Assembly: GCF_018324205.1 (NCBI RefSeq)
Contig: NZ_AP023356.1
Coordinates: 6,573,501-6,637,500 of the forward strand
DNA length: 64,000 bases
Origin: Actinoplanes ianthinogenes
GTDB taxonomy: Bacteria; Actinomycetota; Actinomycetes; Mycobacteriales; Micromonosporaceae
Reading direction: 5' to 3'
Part shown: piece by piece, positions 46,276 through 55,671 of the stretch
Position numbering within the stretch: position 1 is the stretch's first letter
Layout: every line of letters begins with the position of its first letter
The notes under the pieces: model-generated
Told to the model about the DNA's origin: nothing
Database searches by the model: none
What the model saw: only the letters and a program-made list of their open reading frames with translations
Position numbers and translations under genes: made by a program

Positions 46276-47400
46276 ATGGGGGTCGACATGGGGGAGCCGC
46301 GCGGTGCGCACGTTCCGGTGCTGCTGGAACGCTGCCTCGAGCTGCTCGGTCCGGCCCTGGCCCGGCCCGGCGCGGTGCACGTCGACTTCACGCTGGGCCT
46401 CGGCGGGCACGCCGAGGCGGTGCTGGAGCGGTTCCCGGACGTCACCCTGATCGGTCTCGACCGGGACACCGAGGCGCTCGCCCACTCGCGGCACCGTCTG
46501 GCCCGGTTCGCCGAGCGGACGCACCTGGTGCACGCGGTCTACCACGAGCTGCCCCGGGTGCTCACCGAGCTGGACCTACCGGGGATCGACAGCGGGCTGT
46601 TCGATCTGGGTGTCTCCTCGTTGCAGCTGGACGAGGCGGACCGGGGTTTCGCGTACGCGCAGGACGCCCCGCTGGACATGCGGATGGACCAGTCCCGGGG
46701 GATCACCGCGGAAGAGGTCGTCAACACGTACGAGCCCGGCGAGCTGGTGCGCATTCTCCGGCAGTACGGCGAGGAGAAATTCGCTCCACGGATCGTCTCG
46801 TCGATCGTCCGGGAACGGGCGAGAGAACGCATCGTCTCGACCGCGCGGCTGGCCGAGCTGATCAAAGACGCTATTCCGGCCGCCGCGCGGCGAACGGGTG
46901 GAAATCCCGCGAAAAGGTCGTTCCAGGCACTACGCATTGAGGTGAACGGCGAGCTCGAAGTGCTCGAATCCGCTGTTCCGGCGGCTTTGGACGCGTTGTC
47001 GCCCGGCGGGCGACTTGTGGTGATGAGTTATCAATCGTTGGAGGACAAGATCGTCAAGCGCGCCGTCACCGCGAGGGCGCGCAGCACCGGGCCGATCGAC
47101 CTGCCGGTCGAGCTGCCCGGCACCGGTCCCACGCTGCGGCTGCTGACCCGAGGGTCGGAGCTGCCCAGCGAGGCGGAGGTGGCGGCGAACCCGCGGGCGG
47201 CTTCGGTGAAGCTGCGCGCGGTGGAGCGGCTGGACGAGAACGAGAGCAGGGCGAACCAGGGACCGAGGGCCGGCCGCGAACGGCCCCGCATGACTACGTC
47301 GGTCCGCGGCGGAGAACCGACGCAACACCGTAGTGAAACGCACGGGGGACAGGGGCGGAAACGCTCCGAGGCGGACGACGAGGGGGAGGGGGAAGCATGA
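46276..47400 (+). CDS. rsmH: 16S rRNA (cytosine1402-N4)-methyltransferase RsmH
   Basis: A 374-residue enzyme methylating C1402 of 16S rRNA. The N-terminus HVPVLLERCLELL and the SAM-binding DFTLGLGGHAEAVLERFP are conserved, with GLFDLGVSSLQLDEADRGFA and PLDMRMDQS as family signatures near residues 110-140. A C-terminal basic, disordered tail of about 50 residues is longer than usual. ATG 46276 and ATG 46288 are both possible. It overlaps ftsL by 4 bp (ATGA). Part of the gene around 46870-47050 is visibly less GC-biased than its surroundings. Confidence 0.96.
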   Translation: MGVDMGEPRGAHVPVLLERCLELLGPALARPGAVHVDFTLGLGGHAEAVLERFPDVTLIGLDRDTEALAHSRHRLARFAERTHLVHAVYHELPRVLTELDLPGIDSGLFDLGVSSLQLDEADRGFAYAQDAPLDMRMDQSRGITAEEVVNTYEPGELVRILRQYGEEKFAPRIVSSIVRERARERIVSTARLAELIKDAIPAAARRTGGNPAKRSFQALRIEVNGELEVLESAVPAALDALSPGGRLVVMSYQSLEDKIVKRAVTARARSTGPIDLPVELPGTGPTLRLLTRGSELPSEAEVAANPRAASVKLRAVERLDENESRANQGPRAGRERPRMTTSVRGGEPTQHRSETHGGQGRKRSEADDEGEGEA

Positions 47401-48116
47401 GCGAGCGAACCAACGCGCCGCGGTCGGGGGGCCGTGCGGCGCAACCGCGCTCCACCGCTGGGGAGCGTGGGCGCGGGGCGAGCCGCGATGCCAGGACTGA
47501 GGGGGCCGGCGTCCGGGGGGCGCGCCGGTCCGACACGCGCCGGTCCGGGATCGGGCGGGACGACCGCGGTGACCGGCCCGGGCCGCGGGCCGGGGGTGAG
47601 GTCGAGGTGAGCATCGAGGGCACCGCGGCCAAGCGGCTGGACACCGCCGCGACGACCGCGCCGGCGTCGCCGCGCCTGCGGGTCGCGCCGCCGCTGCCGA
47701 TCCGCGCGCCGCGGCCGACCTTCGCGGCCGGCGTGATCGTGCTGGTCCTGATCGGTGTGGTCGGCATCCTGCTGATCAACACCAAGACCATGGAGCAGTC
47801 GTTCAAGCTGGACGCGCTGCGTGACCAGCAGACCGCCCTGGACGAGGAGCAGCAGGAGCTGAACCAGCAGCTGATCCAGCTGTCCAGCCCGGGCAACCTG
47901 GAGGCCGCCGCGCGCCGGCTGGGCCTGGTCCGGGCGGACAACCCGGCGATGATCCGGCTGCCCGACGGCAAGATCATCCGGCCGCCGACGCCGGGTGAGG
48001 GCCCGGTCTCGGTGACCGCGCAGCCGGCCAAGGGCGACGGGAACACCGACCAGGGCAAGACCGGCCAGGGGAACACCGGGCAGGGCGCCGGCGGTCAGAA
48101 CGGAACGGGGCAGTAG
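47397..48116 (+). CDS. ftsL: FtsL-like divisome protein
   Basis: A 239-residue bitopic protein: a disordered Arg/Gly-rich cytoplasmic region (1-100), one membrane helix at about 104-124 (FAAGVIVLVLIGVVGILLI), then a coiled coil (LDALRDQQTALDEEQQELNQ) and the short LGLVRADNPAMIRLPDG block of FtsL/DivIC proteins. A Gly/Gln/Thr-rich tail follows (TGQGNTGQG repeats). Position between rsmH and ftsI, with overlap ATGA upstream and a 3-bp gap downstream, supports FtsL. It should form a complex with FtsQ and DivIC/FtsB and activate FtsW-FtsI. Confidence 0.88.
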   Translation: MSERTNAPRSGGRAAQPRSTAGERGRGASRDARTEGAGVRGARRSDTRRSGIGRDDRGDRPGPRAGGEVEVSIEGTAAKRLDTAATTAPASPRLRVAPPLPIRAPRPTFAAGVIVLVLIGVVGILLINTKTMEQSFKLDALRDQQTALDEEQQELNQQLIQLSSPGNLEAAARRLGLVRADNPAMIRLPDGKIIRPPTPGEGPVSVTAQPAKGDGNTDQGKTGQGNTGQGAGGQNGTGQ

Positions 48117-48119
48117 GCC

Positions 48120-50534
48120 GTGTCGCCGCGAGACGACGAGACACCGCGCCGGGGCACTCCGCCCCGGCGCGCTGCGTCCCGAGCCGTCCCTCCGGAGGGA
48201 CCCGAGGAGCCGGAGCGCCCCGAACGGCGCGGGCGCTCCAGCATCGGTGAGGCGCGGGCGTACACGCCGCGCGGGCGCACCGTGGCCGAGCGGGGGCGCA
48301 CCCCGCGGACCGGCCGCACCACCGACCCGTTCCGCCCGGCGTTGCAGGTGGTCGAGGGCGGCGAGGGGACTCCGCGGGCCCGGCAGCGCGGCGCCCGCAC
48401 GGGTGAGCCGCCGGCCGACGAGCGGGGCCGCCCGGAGCGCGAGCCGCGGGAGGGCACGGGCCGGGCTCGCGAGCCGCGGGAGGGCACGAAACGGGCCCGG
48501 GAGCCGCGGGAGGGCACGAGCCGGGGCCGGGAGGCGCGGGAGGCCACCGGCAAGGGCCGGGAGCGGGAGGCGCGCGAGGCACGGGAGGCGCGCGAGAAAC
48601 GGGAGCGCCGGGCCGGGGACCGCGACGTCCCCCGGGTACGCCGCGCCCCGGAACCCCCGCGAGCGAGCTCACGGCGTACCGGAAAGCAGGAACCCGCGGC
48701 ACGGCGGACCGTGACCGATCGGACCGGTCGTGGTCCCGGCCGGGAACCGGCCCGCCGCCCGCGCCCGGTGCCGGCCGAGCCGCCGAAGCTGGCCAACAGC
48801 ACCCGCCGGCTGCGGCTCGGCACGGTGCTCGCACTCTCGCTGTTCGTCATGATCGGCGTGCGGCTGGTGGTGCTCCAGGTGGGCACCTCGCCGGCCGAGG
48901 TGGAGAGCCTGGTCAAGCTGCGCAACAAGCGGCTCAGCACGGTCGAGCTGCCGGCCCCGCGGGGCAGCATCCTGGACCGGAACGGCGCGGTGCTGGCGAA
49001 CAGCGTGGAGGCCCGGTACATCTACGCCGACCCGGAGAACGCGCAACTGCAGAAGAACCTGGGCGCCACCGCGGTCCGGCTGTCCCGGCTGCTCGGCATC
49101 CCGGCCTCCAAACTGGCCGCGAAGATGCAGCGCAAGCAGGTGCTCGGCACCTGGTCACGGTTCAGCTACCTGGCGCGCGGCGTGGACATCTCGATCGCCA
49201 ACCAGATCGAGGCGATGGGGCTGAAGGGCATCTACACGCACGTCGACGAGCGGCGTGACGTGCCCGGCAAGGACCTGGCCGCGAACCTGATCGGCTTCAC
49301 CGGCGACGACGGCCGCGGGCTGGTCGGCCTGGAGGCCCGGTACGACGACCTGCTGCACGGCACCGACGGCAAGCGGGTCTACGAGACCGGCAAGGGCAGC
49401 CTGAACGTGCCGATCGCGGGCGGGTACGAGCAGATCACCGCCGCCCGCCCGGGCAGCTCGGTGAAGCTGACCATCGACCGCTGGGTGCAGTACAACGCCC
49501 AGCGGATCCTGAACGAAGAGGCCGAGCGGAACCACGCCACGGTGGCCGGCGCGGTGATCCTGGACGTCAAGACCGGGGAGATCGTGGCCCAGGCCAGCTA
49601 CCCGACCTACAACGCGGCCCAGCCGGAGAAGTCCGAGGAGAACGAGCGGATCGACGTGCCGACCGCGGTGGTCACCGACCCGGGCTCCAGCCACAAGGCG
49701 TTCGTGATCGGCGCGGCGCTGCAGGAGGGTCTGATCACGCCGGAGTCGACGCAGGTGGTCGCGCCGGCGATCGTGCGCGGCGGGATCCCGTTCGAGGACC
49801 ACGAGAAGGTGACCAAGGGCTCCAAGCTGACCATCGCCGGGATCCTGGCCTACTCGTCCAACGTCGGGACCATCCTGATCGGCGAGAAGCTCGGCAAGCA
49901 GAAGCTCTACGAGTACCAGCAGAAGTTCGGGCTGGGCAAGGCGACCGGCGAGGGCATGCCCGGCGAGTCGCCCGGCCTGCTGCTGCCGCCGGACCAGTGG
50001 AGCGGCTCGGCGTACGGGTCGGTGCCGATCGGGCACAGCGTCTCGGCGACCCTGGTGCAGATGGCCGCCGGGTACGGCGCGATCGCCAACGACGGCGTCT
50101 ACATCCAGCCGCACCTGATCAAGTCGACGGTGGCCGGCGACGGGACGGAGACCCCGGTCGCCACCCCGGAGACGCACCGGGTGCTGGACGCCAAGGTCGC
50201 GGGCGAGCTGCGCACCCTGCTGGAGGCGGTGACCGAGGACAACGAGGGCACCGGCACCAAGGCGCAGGTGGCCGGTTACCGGGTGGCCGGCAAGACCGGC
50301 ACCGGCAAGATGGTCGTGGACGGGCAGTACACCAGCCACAACGCCAGCTCGTTCGTCGGCATGGCACCGGCCGAGAACCCGCGGTACGTCGTCGCGGTCT
50401 CGATGGACGTGGCCAAGGGCACCGGTGGCGAGGTGTCCGCGCCGGCCTTCTCCGACATGATGGGCTACACCCTGCTCCATTACTTTGTGCCACCGTCCAC
50501 CACGAAACCGCCGACGTTCAAGCTCCGGGACTGA
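48120..50534 (+). CDS. ftsI: Septal penicillin-binding protein FtsI (PBP3)
   Basis: An 804-residue class B PBP. A very long basic cytoplasmic N-terminus (about 230 residues, with 30-bp DNA repeats) precedes the membrane helix at about 233-253. A pedestal/dimerisation domain follows (PAPRGSILDRNGAVLANSVE near 280). The transpeptidase has SxxK as SSHK near 522 (DPGSSHKAFVIG), SxN as SSN near 580 and KTG in VAGKTGTGKM near 724. All catalytic motifs are present and there are no PASTA domains. GTG 48120 lies 3 bp after ftsL. It crosslinks septal peptidoglycan together with FtsW. Confidence 0.95.
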   Translation: MSPRDDETPRRGTPPRRAASRAVPPEGPEEPERPERRGRSSIGEARAYTPRGRTVAERGRTPRTGRTTDPFRPALQVVEGGEGTPRARQRGARTGEPPADERGRPEREPREGTGRAREPREGTKRAREPREGTSRGREAREATGKGREREAREAREAREKRERRAGDRDVPRVRRAPEPPRASSRRTGKQEPAARRTVTDRTGRGPGREPARRPRPVPAEPPKLANSTRRLRLGTVLALSLFVMIGVRLVVLQVGTSPAEVESLVKLRNKRLSTVELPAPRGSILDRNGAVLANSVEARYIYADPENAQLQKNLGATAVRLSRLLGIPASKLAAKMQRKQVLGTWSRFSYLARGVDISIANQIEAMGLKGIYTHVDERRDVPGKDLAANLIGFTGDDGRGLVGLEARYDDLLHGTDGKRVYETGKGSLNVPIAGGYEQITAARPGSSVKLTIDRWVQYNAQRILNEEAERNHATVAGAVILDVKTGEIVAQASYPTYNAAQPEKSEENERIDVPTAVVTDPGSSHKAFVIGAALQEGLITPESTQVVAPAIVRGGIPFEDHEKVTKGSKLTIAGILAYSSNVGTILIGEKLGKQKLYEYQQKFGLGKATGEGMPGESPGLLLPPDQWSGSAYGSVPIGHSVSATLVQMAAGYGAIANDGVYIQPHLIKSTVAGDGTETPVATPETHRVLDAKVAGELRTLLEAVTEDNEGTGTKAQVAGYRVAGKTGTGKMVVDGQYTSHNASSFVGMAPAENPRYVVAVSMDVAKGTGGEVSAPAFSDMMGYTLLHYFVPPSTTKPPTFKLRD
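48441..48548 (+). repeat. 30-bp in-frame repeats in the ftsI N-terminus
   Basis: Three 30-bp units at 48441, 48471 and 48501 and a degenerate fourth at 48531, each encoding about EPREGTxRxR. They lie in the cytoplasmic tail and continue as EAREAREARE. Confidence 0.8.
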
Positions 50535-50590
50535 CGGAGGGCGCATGGCGTTGACGGGAACCGGTGCCGTACCGGGTAGGGTCTGACGCC

Positions 50591-52096
50591 GTGTCCGGCA
50601 TTCCCCGCCCCGAGACCGTCGCGCCGTTCCCGTTGACGCGGCTCGCTGAGCTGCTCACGGCAACGCTGCACGGTGGTGACGTCGATGTCACCGGGGTCAC
50701 GCACAGTAGTGGCGCGGTGCGCCCTGGAGATCTCTACGCGGCGCTGCCCGGCGCGAACCGGCATGGCGCCGAGTTCGTCGCCGACGCGGCCCGCTCCGGC
50801 GCGGCGGCGGTGCTGACCGACCCGGCCGGGCGCGAGGCCGCGCTCGCCGCCGGGTTGCCGGTGCTGGTCGCCGACGCTCCGCGAGCGGTGCTCGGCGCGG
50901 CCGCGGCGGCGATCTACGGCGATCCGTCCCGGCGGCTCACCATGATCGGGATCACCGGGACGGCCGGCAAGACCTCGACGTCGTACCTGGTGGAGGCCGG
51001 GTTGCGGGCGGCCGGGAAGGTCACCGGCCTGGTCGGCACGGTGGAGACCAGGCTCGGCGACTTCACCGTGAAGAGCGTCCGCACCACGCCCGAGGCCACC
51101 GACCTCCAGGCGATCCTGGCCGTCGGGGTGGACCGGGGGGTCTCCGCGGTGGTCATGGAGGTGTCCAGCCACGCCCTGGTCATGGGCCGGGCGGACGGGA
51201 TCCGGTTCGCGGCCTCCGGGTACACCAACTTCGGCCAGGACCACCTGGACTTCCACCCGACGTCGGAGGAGTATTTCGCGGCCAAGGCCCGGCTCTTCGA
51301 CGGGCGCAGCGCGGTCGGGGTGCTCAACCATGACGATTCCTCCGTCATGTCGCTTTTCAAGCCGGGCATGGTGACTTACTCGGCGGCGGGCAACCGGGAC
51401 GCCACCTGGTGGGCTTCCGGCGTGCGCCCGTCGGACTTCGGTCAGCTGTTCACCGCGCACGGACCGGGCGGCGTCACCGTCGACACCGGCGTCGCGCTGC
51501 CCGGCCTGCACAACGTCGCCAACGCGCTGCTCGCGCTCGCCCTGCTCGCCTCGGTCGGTGTCGACCCGGCGGTGGCCGGTCGCGGGATCCTCGAGTGCTC
51601 CGGGGTGCCGGGCCGGCTGGAGCAGGTTCCGTCGCCCGGTGAGGTGCTCGGCGTCGTCGACTACGCGCACAAGCCCAACGCGATCGTGGCCGCCCTCGCG
51701 GCGCTGCGCGAGCTGGCCACCGGTCGCGGCGGGCGGCTGATCTGCGTGCTCGGCGCCGGCGGCGACCGGGACAAGGGCAAGCGGCCGCTGATGGGTGAGG
51801 CCGCGGCGCAGGGCGCCGACTTGGTGATCATCACGGACGACAACCCCAGGACCGAGGACCCGGCTTCGGTACGCGCGGCAGTGCGCCGTGGCGCCGAACA
51901 GGCACACTCGGCCGCCAAGGTGGTCGAGGTCGCCGGACGCCGGGCGGCGATCGACGAGGCGGTCCGGATGGCCGCCGCGGGCGACGTGATCGCCGTCCTG
52001 GGCAAGGGCAACGAGCAGGGCCAGGAGGTGAACGGCCAGGTGCTGCCGTTCGACGACCGGATCGAGCTGGCCGCCGCGCTGGGGGGTCACTCATGA
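50591..52096 (+). CDS. murE: UDP-MurNAc-tripeptide synthetase MurE (meso-DAP adding)
   Basis: A 501-residue Mur ligase adding the third residue to UDP-MurNAc-L-Ala-D-Glu. P-loop GITGTAGKTSTSY lies near residue 120. The central domain has VMEVSSHALVMGR and TNFGQDHLDFH, and the C-terminal DNPR (ITDDNPRTEDP, near 417) is the meso-diaminopimelate specificity motif. Start GTG 50591: TAGGGT ends eight bases upstream with no ribosome-binding site, suggesting an internal, possibly leaderless promoter. Overlaps murF by 4 bp. Confidence 0.96.
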   Translation: MSGIPRPETVAPFPLTRLAELLTATLHGGDVDVTGVTHSSGAVRPGDLYAALPGANRHGAEFVADAARSGAAAVLTDPAGREAALAAGLPVLVADAPRAVLGAAAAAIYGDPSRRLTMIGITGTAGKTSTSYLVEAGLRAAGKVTGLVGTVETRLGDFTVKSVRTTPEATDLQAILAVGVDRGVSAVVMEVSSHALVMGRADGIRFAASGYTNFGQDHLDFHPTSEEYFAAKARLFDGRSAVGVLNHDDSSVMSLFKPGMVTYSAAGNRDATWWASGVRPSDFGQLFTAHGPGGVTVDTGVALPGLHNVANALLALALLASVGVDPAVAGRGILECSGVPGRLEQVPSPGEVLGVVDYAHKPNAIVAALAALRELATGRGGRLICVLGAGGDRDKGKRPLMGEAAAQGADLVIITDDNPRTEDPASVRAAVRRGAEQAHSAAKVVEVAGRRAAIDEAVRMAAAGDVIAVLGKGNEQGQEVNGQVLPFDDRIELAAALGGHS

Positions 52097-53484
52097 TCAG
52101 TCTTTCGCTCGCCGAGATCGCCGGGATCACCGGCGGCACGCTGGTCAACAGCGACGGCTCGGCGATCGTCACCGGCGGGGTGGAGTACGACTCCCGCAAG
52201 GTCGGCCCGGGCGGGCTGTTCGTGGCGTTCGCCGGGGAGAAGGTGGACGGGCACGAGTTCGGCCCGCAGGTGGTCGCGGCCGGCGCGGCCGGGGTGCTCG
52301 GCACCCGGGACGCGGGCGTGCCCGGCGTCGTCGTCGCGGACCAGCTGGCCGCTCTGGCCAAGCTCGCGACCGCGGTGCTGGAGCGGCTGCCGGAGCTGAC
52401 CGTGGTCGGGCTGACCGGCTCGTCCGGCAAGACCACCACCAAGGACTACATCGGGCAGCTGCTGTCCCGGCTCGGGCCGACCGTGGCGCTGCCCGGGTCG
52501 CTCAACAACGAGCTGGGTTTCCCCTACACGGTGCTCCAGGCCGACGAGAAGACCCGGTTCCTGGTGCTGGAGATGGGCGCCCGGGGCATCGGGCACATCC
52601 GGTACCTGACCGGGATCGCCCGGCCGTCGATCGGCGTGGTGCTCAACGTCGGGGCGGCGCACCTCGGCGAGTTCGGGTCGGTCGAGGGGACCGCGCGGGC
52701 CAAGGGCGAGCTGGTCGAGGCGCTGCCGGAGTCCGGCGTCGCGGTGCTGAACGCGGACGATCCGCTGGTGTCGGCGATGGCTTCGCGGACCGTGGCGCGG
52801 GTCATCCAGGTCGGCGAGCGGGACTCGGCGGGACTGCGGGCCGCCGAGGTCACCGTGGACGCCACGGGGCGGGCGTCGTACGTACTGAAATCCGGTCCTG
52901 AATCGGGAAACGTGCGCCTGGGGGTGGCCGGGCGGCATCAGGTGGCCAACAGCCTCGCCGCGGCCGCGGTCGCGCTGACCGCCGGGATGGCCTTCGACGA
53001 CCTGGTCGTCGCGCTCGGCGAGGTGGGCATCGTGTCCGGGCGGCGGATGGACGTGGTGCAGCGGCCGGACGGGGTCACGCTGATCGACGACTCCTACAAC
53101 GCCAACCCGTCCTCGACCGCGGCGGCGCTGCACGCGCTGGCCGCGATGGGGGAGGGCAAGCGCACCACCGCCGTGCTCGGCTACATGGCCGAGCTGGGCG
53201 AGCACGAGGTGTCCGGGCACGCCGAGGTCGGCCGGCTGGCCGCCGAGCTGGGTGTGGACCGGCTGATCGCGGTGGCGGACAACGCCCGCCCGATCCTGGA
53301 CGGCGCGGCGGAGGTGGGCGCGTGGCGGGGCACCGCCCGGTTCGCCGCCGACCAGGCCGCCGCGATCGAGATTCTGCGCAACGACCTGCGCGCCGACGAT
53401 GTCGTGCTGGTCAAGGGTTCCCGGTACCGCACATGGGACGTCGCCGACTGGCTGCGGCGTTCCGAGGAGGTTCAGCCCACGTGA
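52093..53484 (+). CDS. murF: UDP-MurNAc-tripeptide:D-Ala-D-Ala ligase MurF
   Basis: A 463-residue Mur ligase attaching D-Ala-D-Ala. It has an N-terminal uridine-binding domain (SLAEIAGITGGTLV, VEYDSRKVGPGGLFVAF), P-loop VGLTGSSGKTTTKDY near residue 105, LEMGARGIGHI, and the C-terminal IDDSYNANPSSTAAAL hallmark near 330. It overlaps murE (ATGA) and mraY (GTGA), so all three are translationally coupled. Its product is the substrate of MraY. Confidence 0.96.
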   Translation: MISLSLAEIAGITGGTLVNSDGSAIVTGGVEYDSRKVGPGGLFVAFAGEKVDGHEFGPQVVAAGAAGVLGTRDAGVPGVVVADQLAALAKLATAVLERLPELTVVGLTGSSGKTTTKDYIGQLLSRLGPTVALPGSLNNELGFPYTVLQADEKTRFLVLEMGARGIGHIRYLTGIARPSIGVVLNVGAAHLGEFGSVEGTARAKGELVEALPESGVAVLNADDPLVSAMASRTVARVIQVGERDSAGLRAAEVTVDATGRASYVLKSGPESGNVRLGVAGRHQVANSLAAAAVALTAGMAFDDLVVALGEVGIVSGRRMDVVQRPDGVTLIDDSYNANPSSTAAALHALAAMGEGKRTTAVLGYMAELGEHEVSGHAEVGRLAAELGVDRLIAVADNARPILDGAAEVGAWRGTARFAADQAAAIEILRNDLRADDVVLVKGSRYRTWDVADWLRRSEEVQPT

Positions 53485-54596
53485 GGGCAGTCATCGTCGC
53501 GGCCGCGGTCGCCTTTCTCATCTCGCTCTTCGGCACCCCGATCGCCATCAAGGTGTTCTCCGCGCTGAAGGCCGGGCAGCCGATCCGGACCATCGGTCCG
53601 CAGACCCACCTGGGCAAGCGGGGCACCCCGACCATGGGCGGCGTGGCGTTCATCCTGGCCACGGTCTTCGCGTACGTCGCCGGCCACGTCGCGCTGACCA
53701 CGCTCCCGGAACGGCAGATCGCCCAGGAGCGGCCCACCATGACCGCGCTGGTGCTGCTCGGTCTGTTCGTGTTCTGCGGCGCGGTCGGCTTCCTGGACGA
53801 CTTCCTGAAGGTCCGCAAGAAGAACTCGGACGGCCTCAGCGCCAAGGGCAAGCTGCTCGGGCAGTTGCTGGTCGGCACCGGCTTCGGCATCGCGGCGCTG
53901 TACTTCCCGAGCACCAACGGGGAGACCGTGGCGAGCGAGAAGATCTCGTTCATCCGGGACGTCAGCTGGCTCGACGTCGGCAAGGTCGGCGCGGTCATGG
54001 TCTTCGTCTTCGTGATCATGGCGATGTCCAACGGCGTGAACCTGACCGACGGTCTGGACGGCCTGGCCACCGGCGCGTCGATCCTGGTGCTCGGGGCGTA
54101 CTCGCTGATCGGCTTCTGGCAGTACCGGCACTGGTGCGGCGACGACGACTACCGGCTCACCAGCCAGCTCACCCAGGAGCACTGCTACCAGGTCCGCGAC
54201 CCGCTGGAGATCGCGCTGATCGCGGCGGCCGCGGCGGCGGCCTGCGTCGGCTTCCTGTGGTGGAACACCAACCCGGCGCGGATCTTCATGGGCGACACCG
54301 GCGCGCTCGGCCTGGGCGGCCTGATCGGCGGCCTGGCGGTGGCCACCCGGACCACGCTGCTCTCGGTGATCATCGGCGGCCTGTTCGTGGTGATCACGAT
54401 GTCCGTGGTCATCCAGATCATCTCGTTCAAGACCACCGGTAAACGGGTGTTCCGGATGTCGCCGCTCCAGCACCACTTCGAGTTGGCCGGCTGGTCCGAG
54501 GTGAACATCGTGGTCCGGTTCTGGATCATCGCCGGGATCTGCGCGGCGATCGGTCTGGGGCTGTTCTACAGCGACCATCTCGCGGTCATGGGCTGA
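53481..54596 (+). CDS. mraY: Phospho-MurNAc-pentapeptide transferase MraY
   Basis: A 371-residue integral membrane enzyme with about ten helices that transfers phospho-MurNAc-pentapeptide to undecaprenyl phosphate, forming lipid I. Conserved active-site pieces are KRGTPTMGG (residue 45), the Asp pair in FLDDFLKVRKK, NLTDGLDGLATG (near 190), NPARIFMGDTGALGLGG and PLQHHFELAGW near the end. GTG 53481 overlaps the murF stop. A strong hairpin follows 34 bp after the stop and breaks the usual mraY-murD-ftsW continuity. Confidence 0.96.
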   Translation: MRAVIVAAAVAFLISLFGTPIAIKVFSALKAGQPIRTIGPQTHLGKRGTPTMGGVAFILATVFAYVAGHVALTTLPERQIAQERPTMTALVLLGLFVFCGAVGFLDDFLKVRKKNSDGLSAKGKLLGQLLVGTGFGIAALYFPSTNGETVASEKISFIRDVSWLDVGKVGAVMVFVFVIMAMSNGVNLTDGLDGLATGASILVLGAYSLIGFWQYRHWCGDDDYRLTSQLTQEHCYQVRDPLEIALIAAAAAAACVGFLWWNTNPARIFMGDTGALGLGGLIGGLAVATRTTLLSVIIGGLFVVITMSVVIQIISFKTTGKRVFRMSPLQHHFELAGWSEVNIVVRFWIIAGICAAIGLGLFYSDHLAVMG

Positions 54597-54630
54597 CCGG
54601 TTTCTCCGCACGATCCCGGGTAACCGGGCG

Positions 54631-54658
54631 GGGGTCACGGCCGATCGGCCGTGGCCCC
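54631..54658 (+). terminator. Hairpin after mraY
   Basis: Twelve-base-pair stem GGGGTCACGGCC / GGCCGTGGCCCC (one T-G wobble) with loop GATC, directly after mraY and before the collagen-like gene. It probably ends or attenuates the first dcw transcript; no T-run. Confidence 0.7.
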
Positions 54659-54861
54659 ATTCGCGTGCGTGCATGCGGCCGGCGTCGTCGCGGAGCCGTG
54701 ACCAATGCGTCGATATCCCCATGGCCGGGGCGAACCGGTTCATAGGCTGTGGACTGCCGGTGCGGGAGCCGATGGCGCTCCGTCCAGGCGGGAGCGTCCG
54801 GACGTCCTGCGCCGGTGACCGCCGGCCCGGAATCCGCGATGCGCAGAGAATGGAACAACCG

Positions 54862-55599
54862 ATGAGGCGACAGATTCTGCTGACCTCGGCCGGCGCGATG
54901 GCGATCGCGTCGCTGGTGGGTGCGGGACCGGCGGCAGCCGCCGCCCGGACCGGCGCCGCCGCGGCCGATGTGATCAAGGTTTGTGTGAACAAGAAGTCGG
55001 GGGAGATGCGCTGGGTCTCCGACAGCACGACCAAGTGCCGGAACGGGGAGATGCTGGAGTCCTGGAACGAGACGGGCCCGAAGGGCGCCACCGGTCCGAA
55101 GGGCGCCACCGGTGCCGCCGGTCCTACCGGTCCTGCCGGTCCCGCCGGCGCTGCCGGTCCCGCCGGGCCTGCGGGCCCCGCCGGTCCGCAGGGTGCTGCC
55201 GGTGCTGCCGGTCCTGCGGGCCCCACCGGACCGACCGGGGCCACCGGCGCCACCGGAGCCACCGGGGCCACCGGCGCATCGGGTGCGCCCGGGACTCCCG
55301 GTGCCCCGGGCAGCCAGGGGATCCAGGGCATCCAGGGCGTCCGGGGCCTCCAGGGCCTTCCCGGCACCACGCCGACGCTGACGTCGGTGAACTCGACGGC
55401 GACCCAGGGCCAGTCCAGCAAGACCGTGGGATGCGGCGAGGGCAACACCGCCATCGCCGGCCTCGCGAGCCTGGCCGCCGGGGAAGGCGCCACGGTGATC
55501 GGGTCCGCCGGAAGCGGCGAGGACTGGACCTTCACGTTCTCCGGTGGACTGACCGCCGGGAGCGGGGCGGCGCTGACGGTCATCTGCTCGACCCCGTGA
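54862..55599 (+). CDS. Secreted collagen-like (Gly-X-Y) protein
   Basis: A 245-residue exported protein. The signal peptide is about residues 1-29 (RRQILLTSAGAMAIASLVGA, then an Ala-rich cleavage region). A short head with two Cys (VCVNKKSGEMRWVSD, TKCRNGE) is followed by 33 consecutive Gly-X-Y triplets (about 76-174; GPK GAT GPA and later GIQGIQGVRGLQGLPG types). A roughly 70-residue globular tail has two further Cys. ATG 54862 is chosen by signal-peptide geometry; 54850 is in frame. It sits between mraY and ftsW in place of murD, with a hairpin on each side. Function unknown; a surface or matrix role is inferred. Confidence 0.85.
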   Translation: MRRQILLTSAGAMAIASLVGAGPAAAAARTGAAAADVIKVCVNKKSGEMRWVSDSTTKCRNGEMLESWNETGPKGATGPKGATGAAGPTGPAGPAGAAGPAGPAGPAGPQGAAGAAGPAGPTGPTGATGATGATGATGASGAPGTPGAPGSQGIQGIQGVRGLQGLPGTTPTLTSVNSTATQGQSSKTVGCGEGNTAIAGLASLAAGEGATVIGSAGSGEDWTFTFSGGLTAGSGAALTVICSTP

Positions 55600-55635
55600 C
55601 GGACCCGCACGTGGCGTACGCGACAAACCCTCAGG

Positions 55636-55671
55636 CGACACGCCATCGACGTACCCGTCGGTGGCGTGTCG
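55636..55671 (+). terminator. Hairpin between collagen-like gene and ftsW
   Basis: Arms CGACACGCCA (55636-55645) and TGGCGTGTCG (55662-55671) with inner CGAC/GTCG pairing give a near-continuous stem 20 bp before the ftsW start. It probably ends the collagen-like transcript, and it also sits where it could affect ftsW translation. Confidence 0.65.

Noticed and set aside
50551..50582. Standard -35/-10 promoter for murE
   Set aside because: TTGACG and TAGGGT are 20 bp apart, too far for a normal spacer. Only the -10 is retained as a leaderless-start hint.
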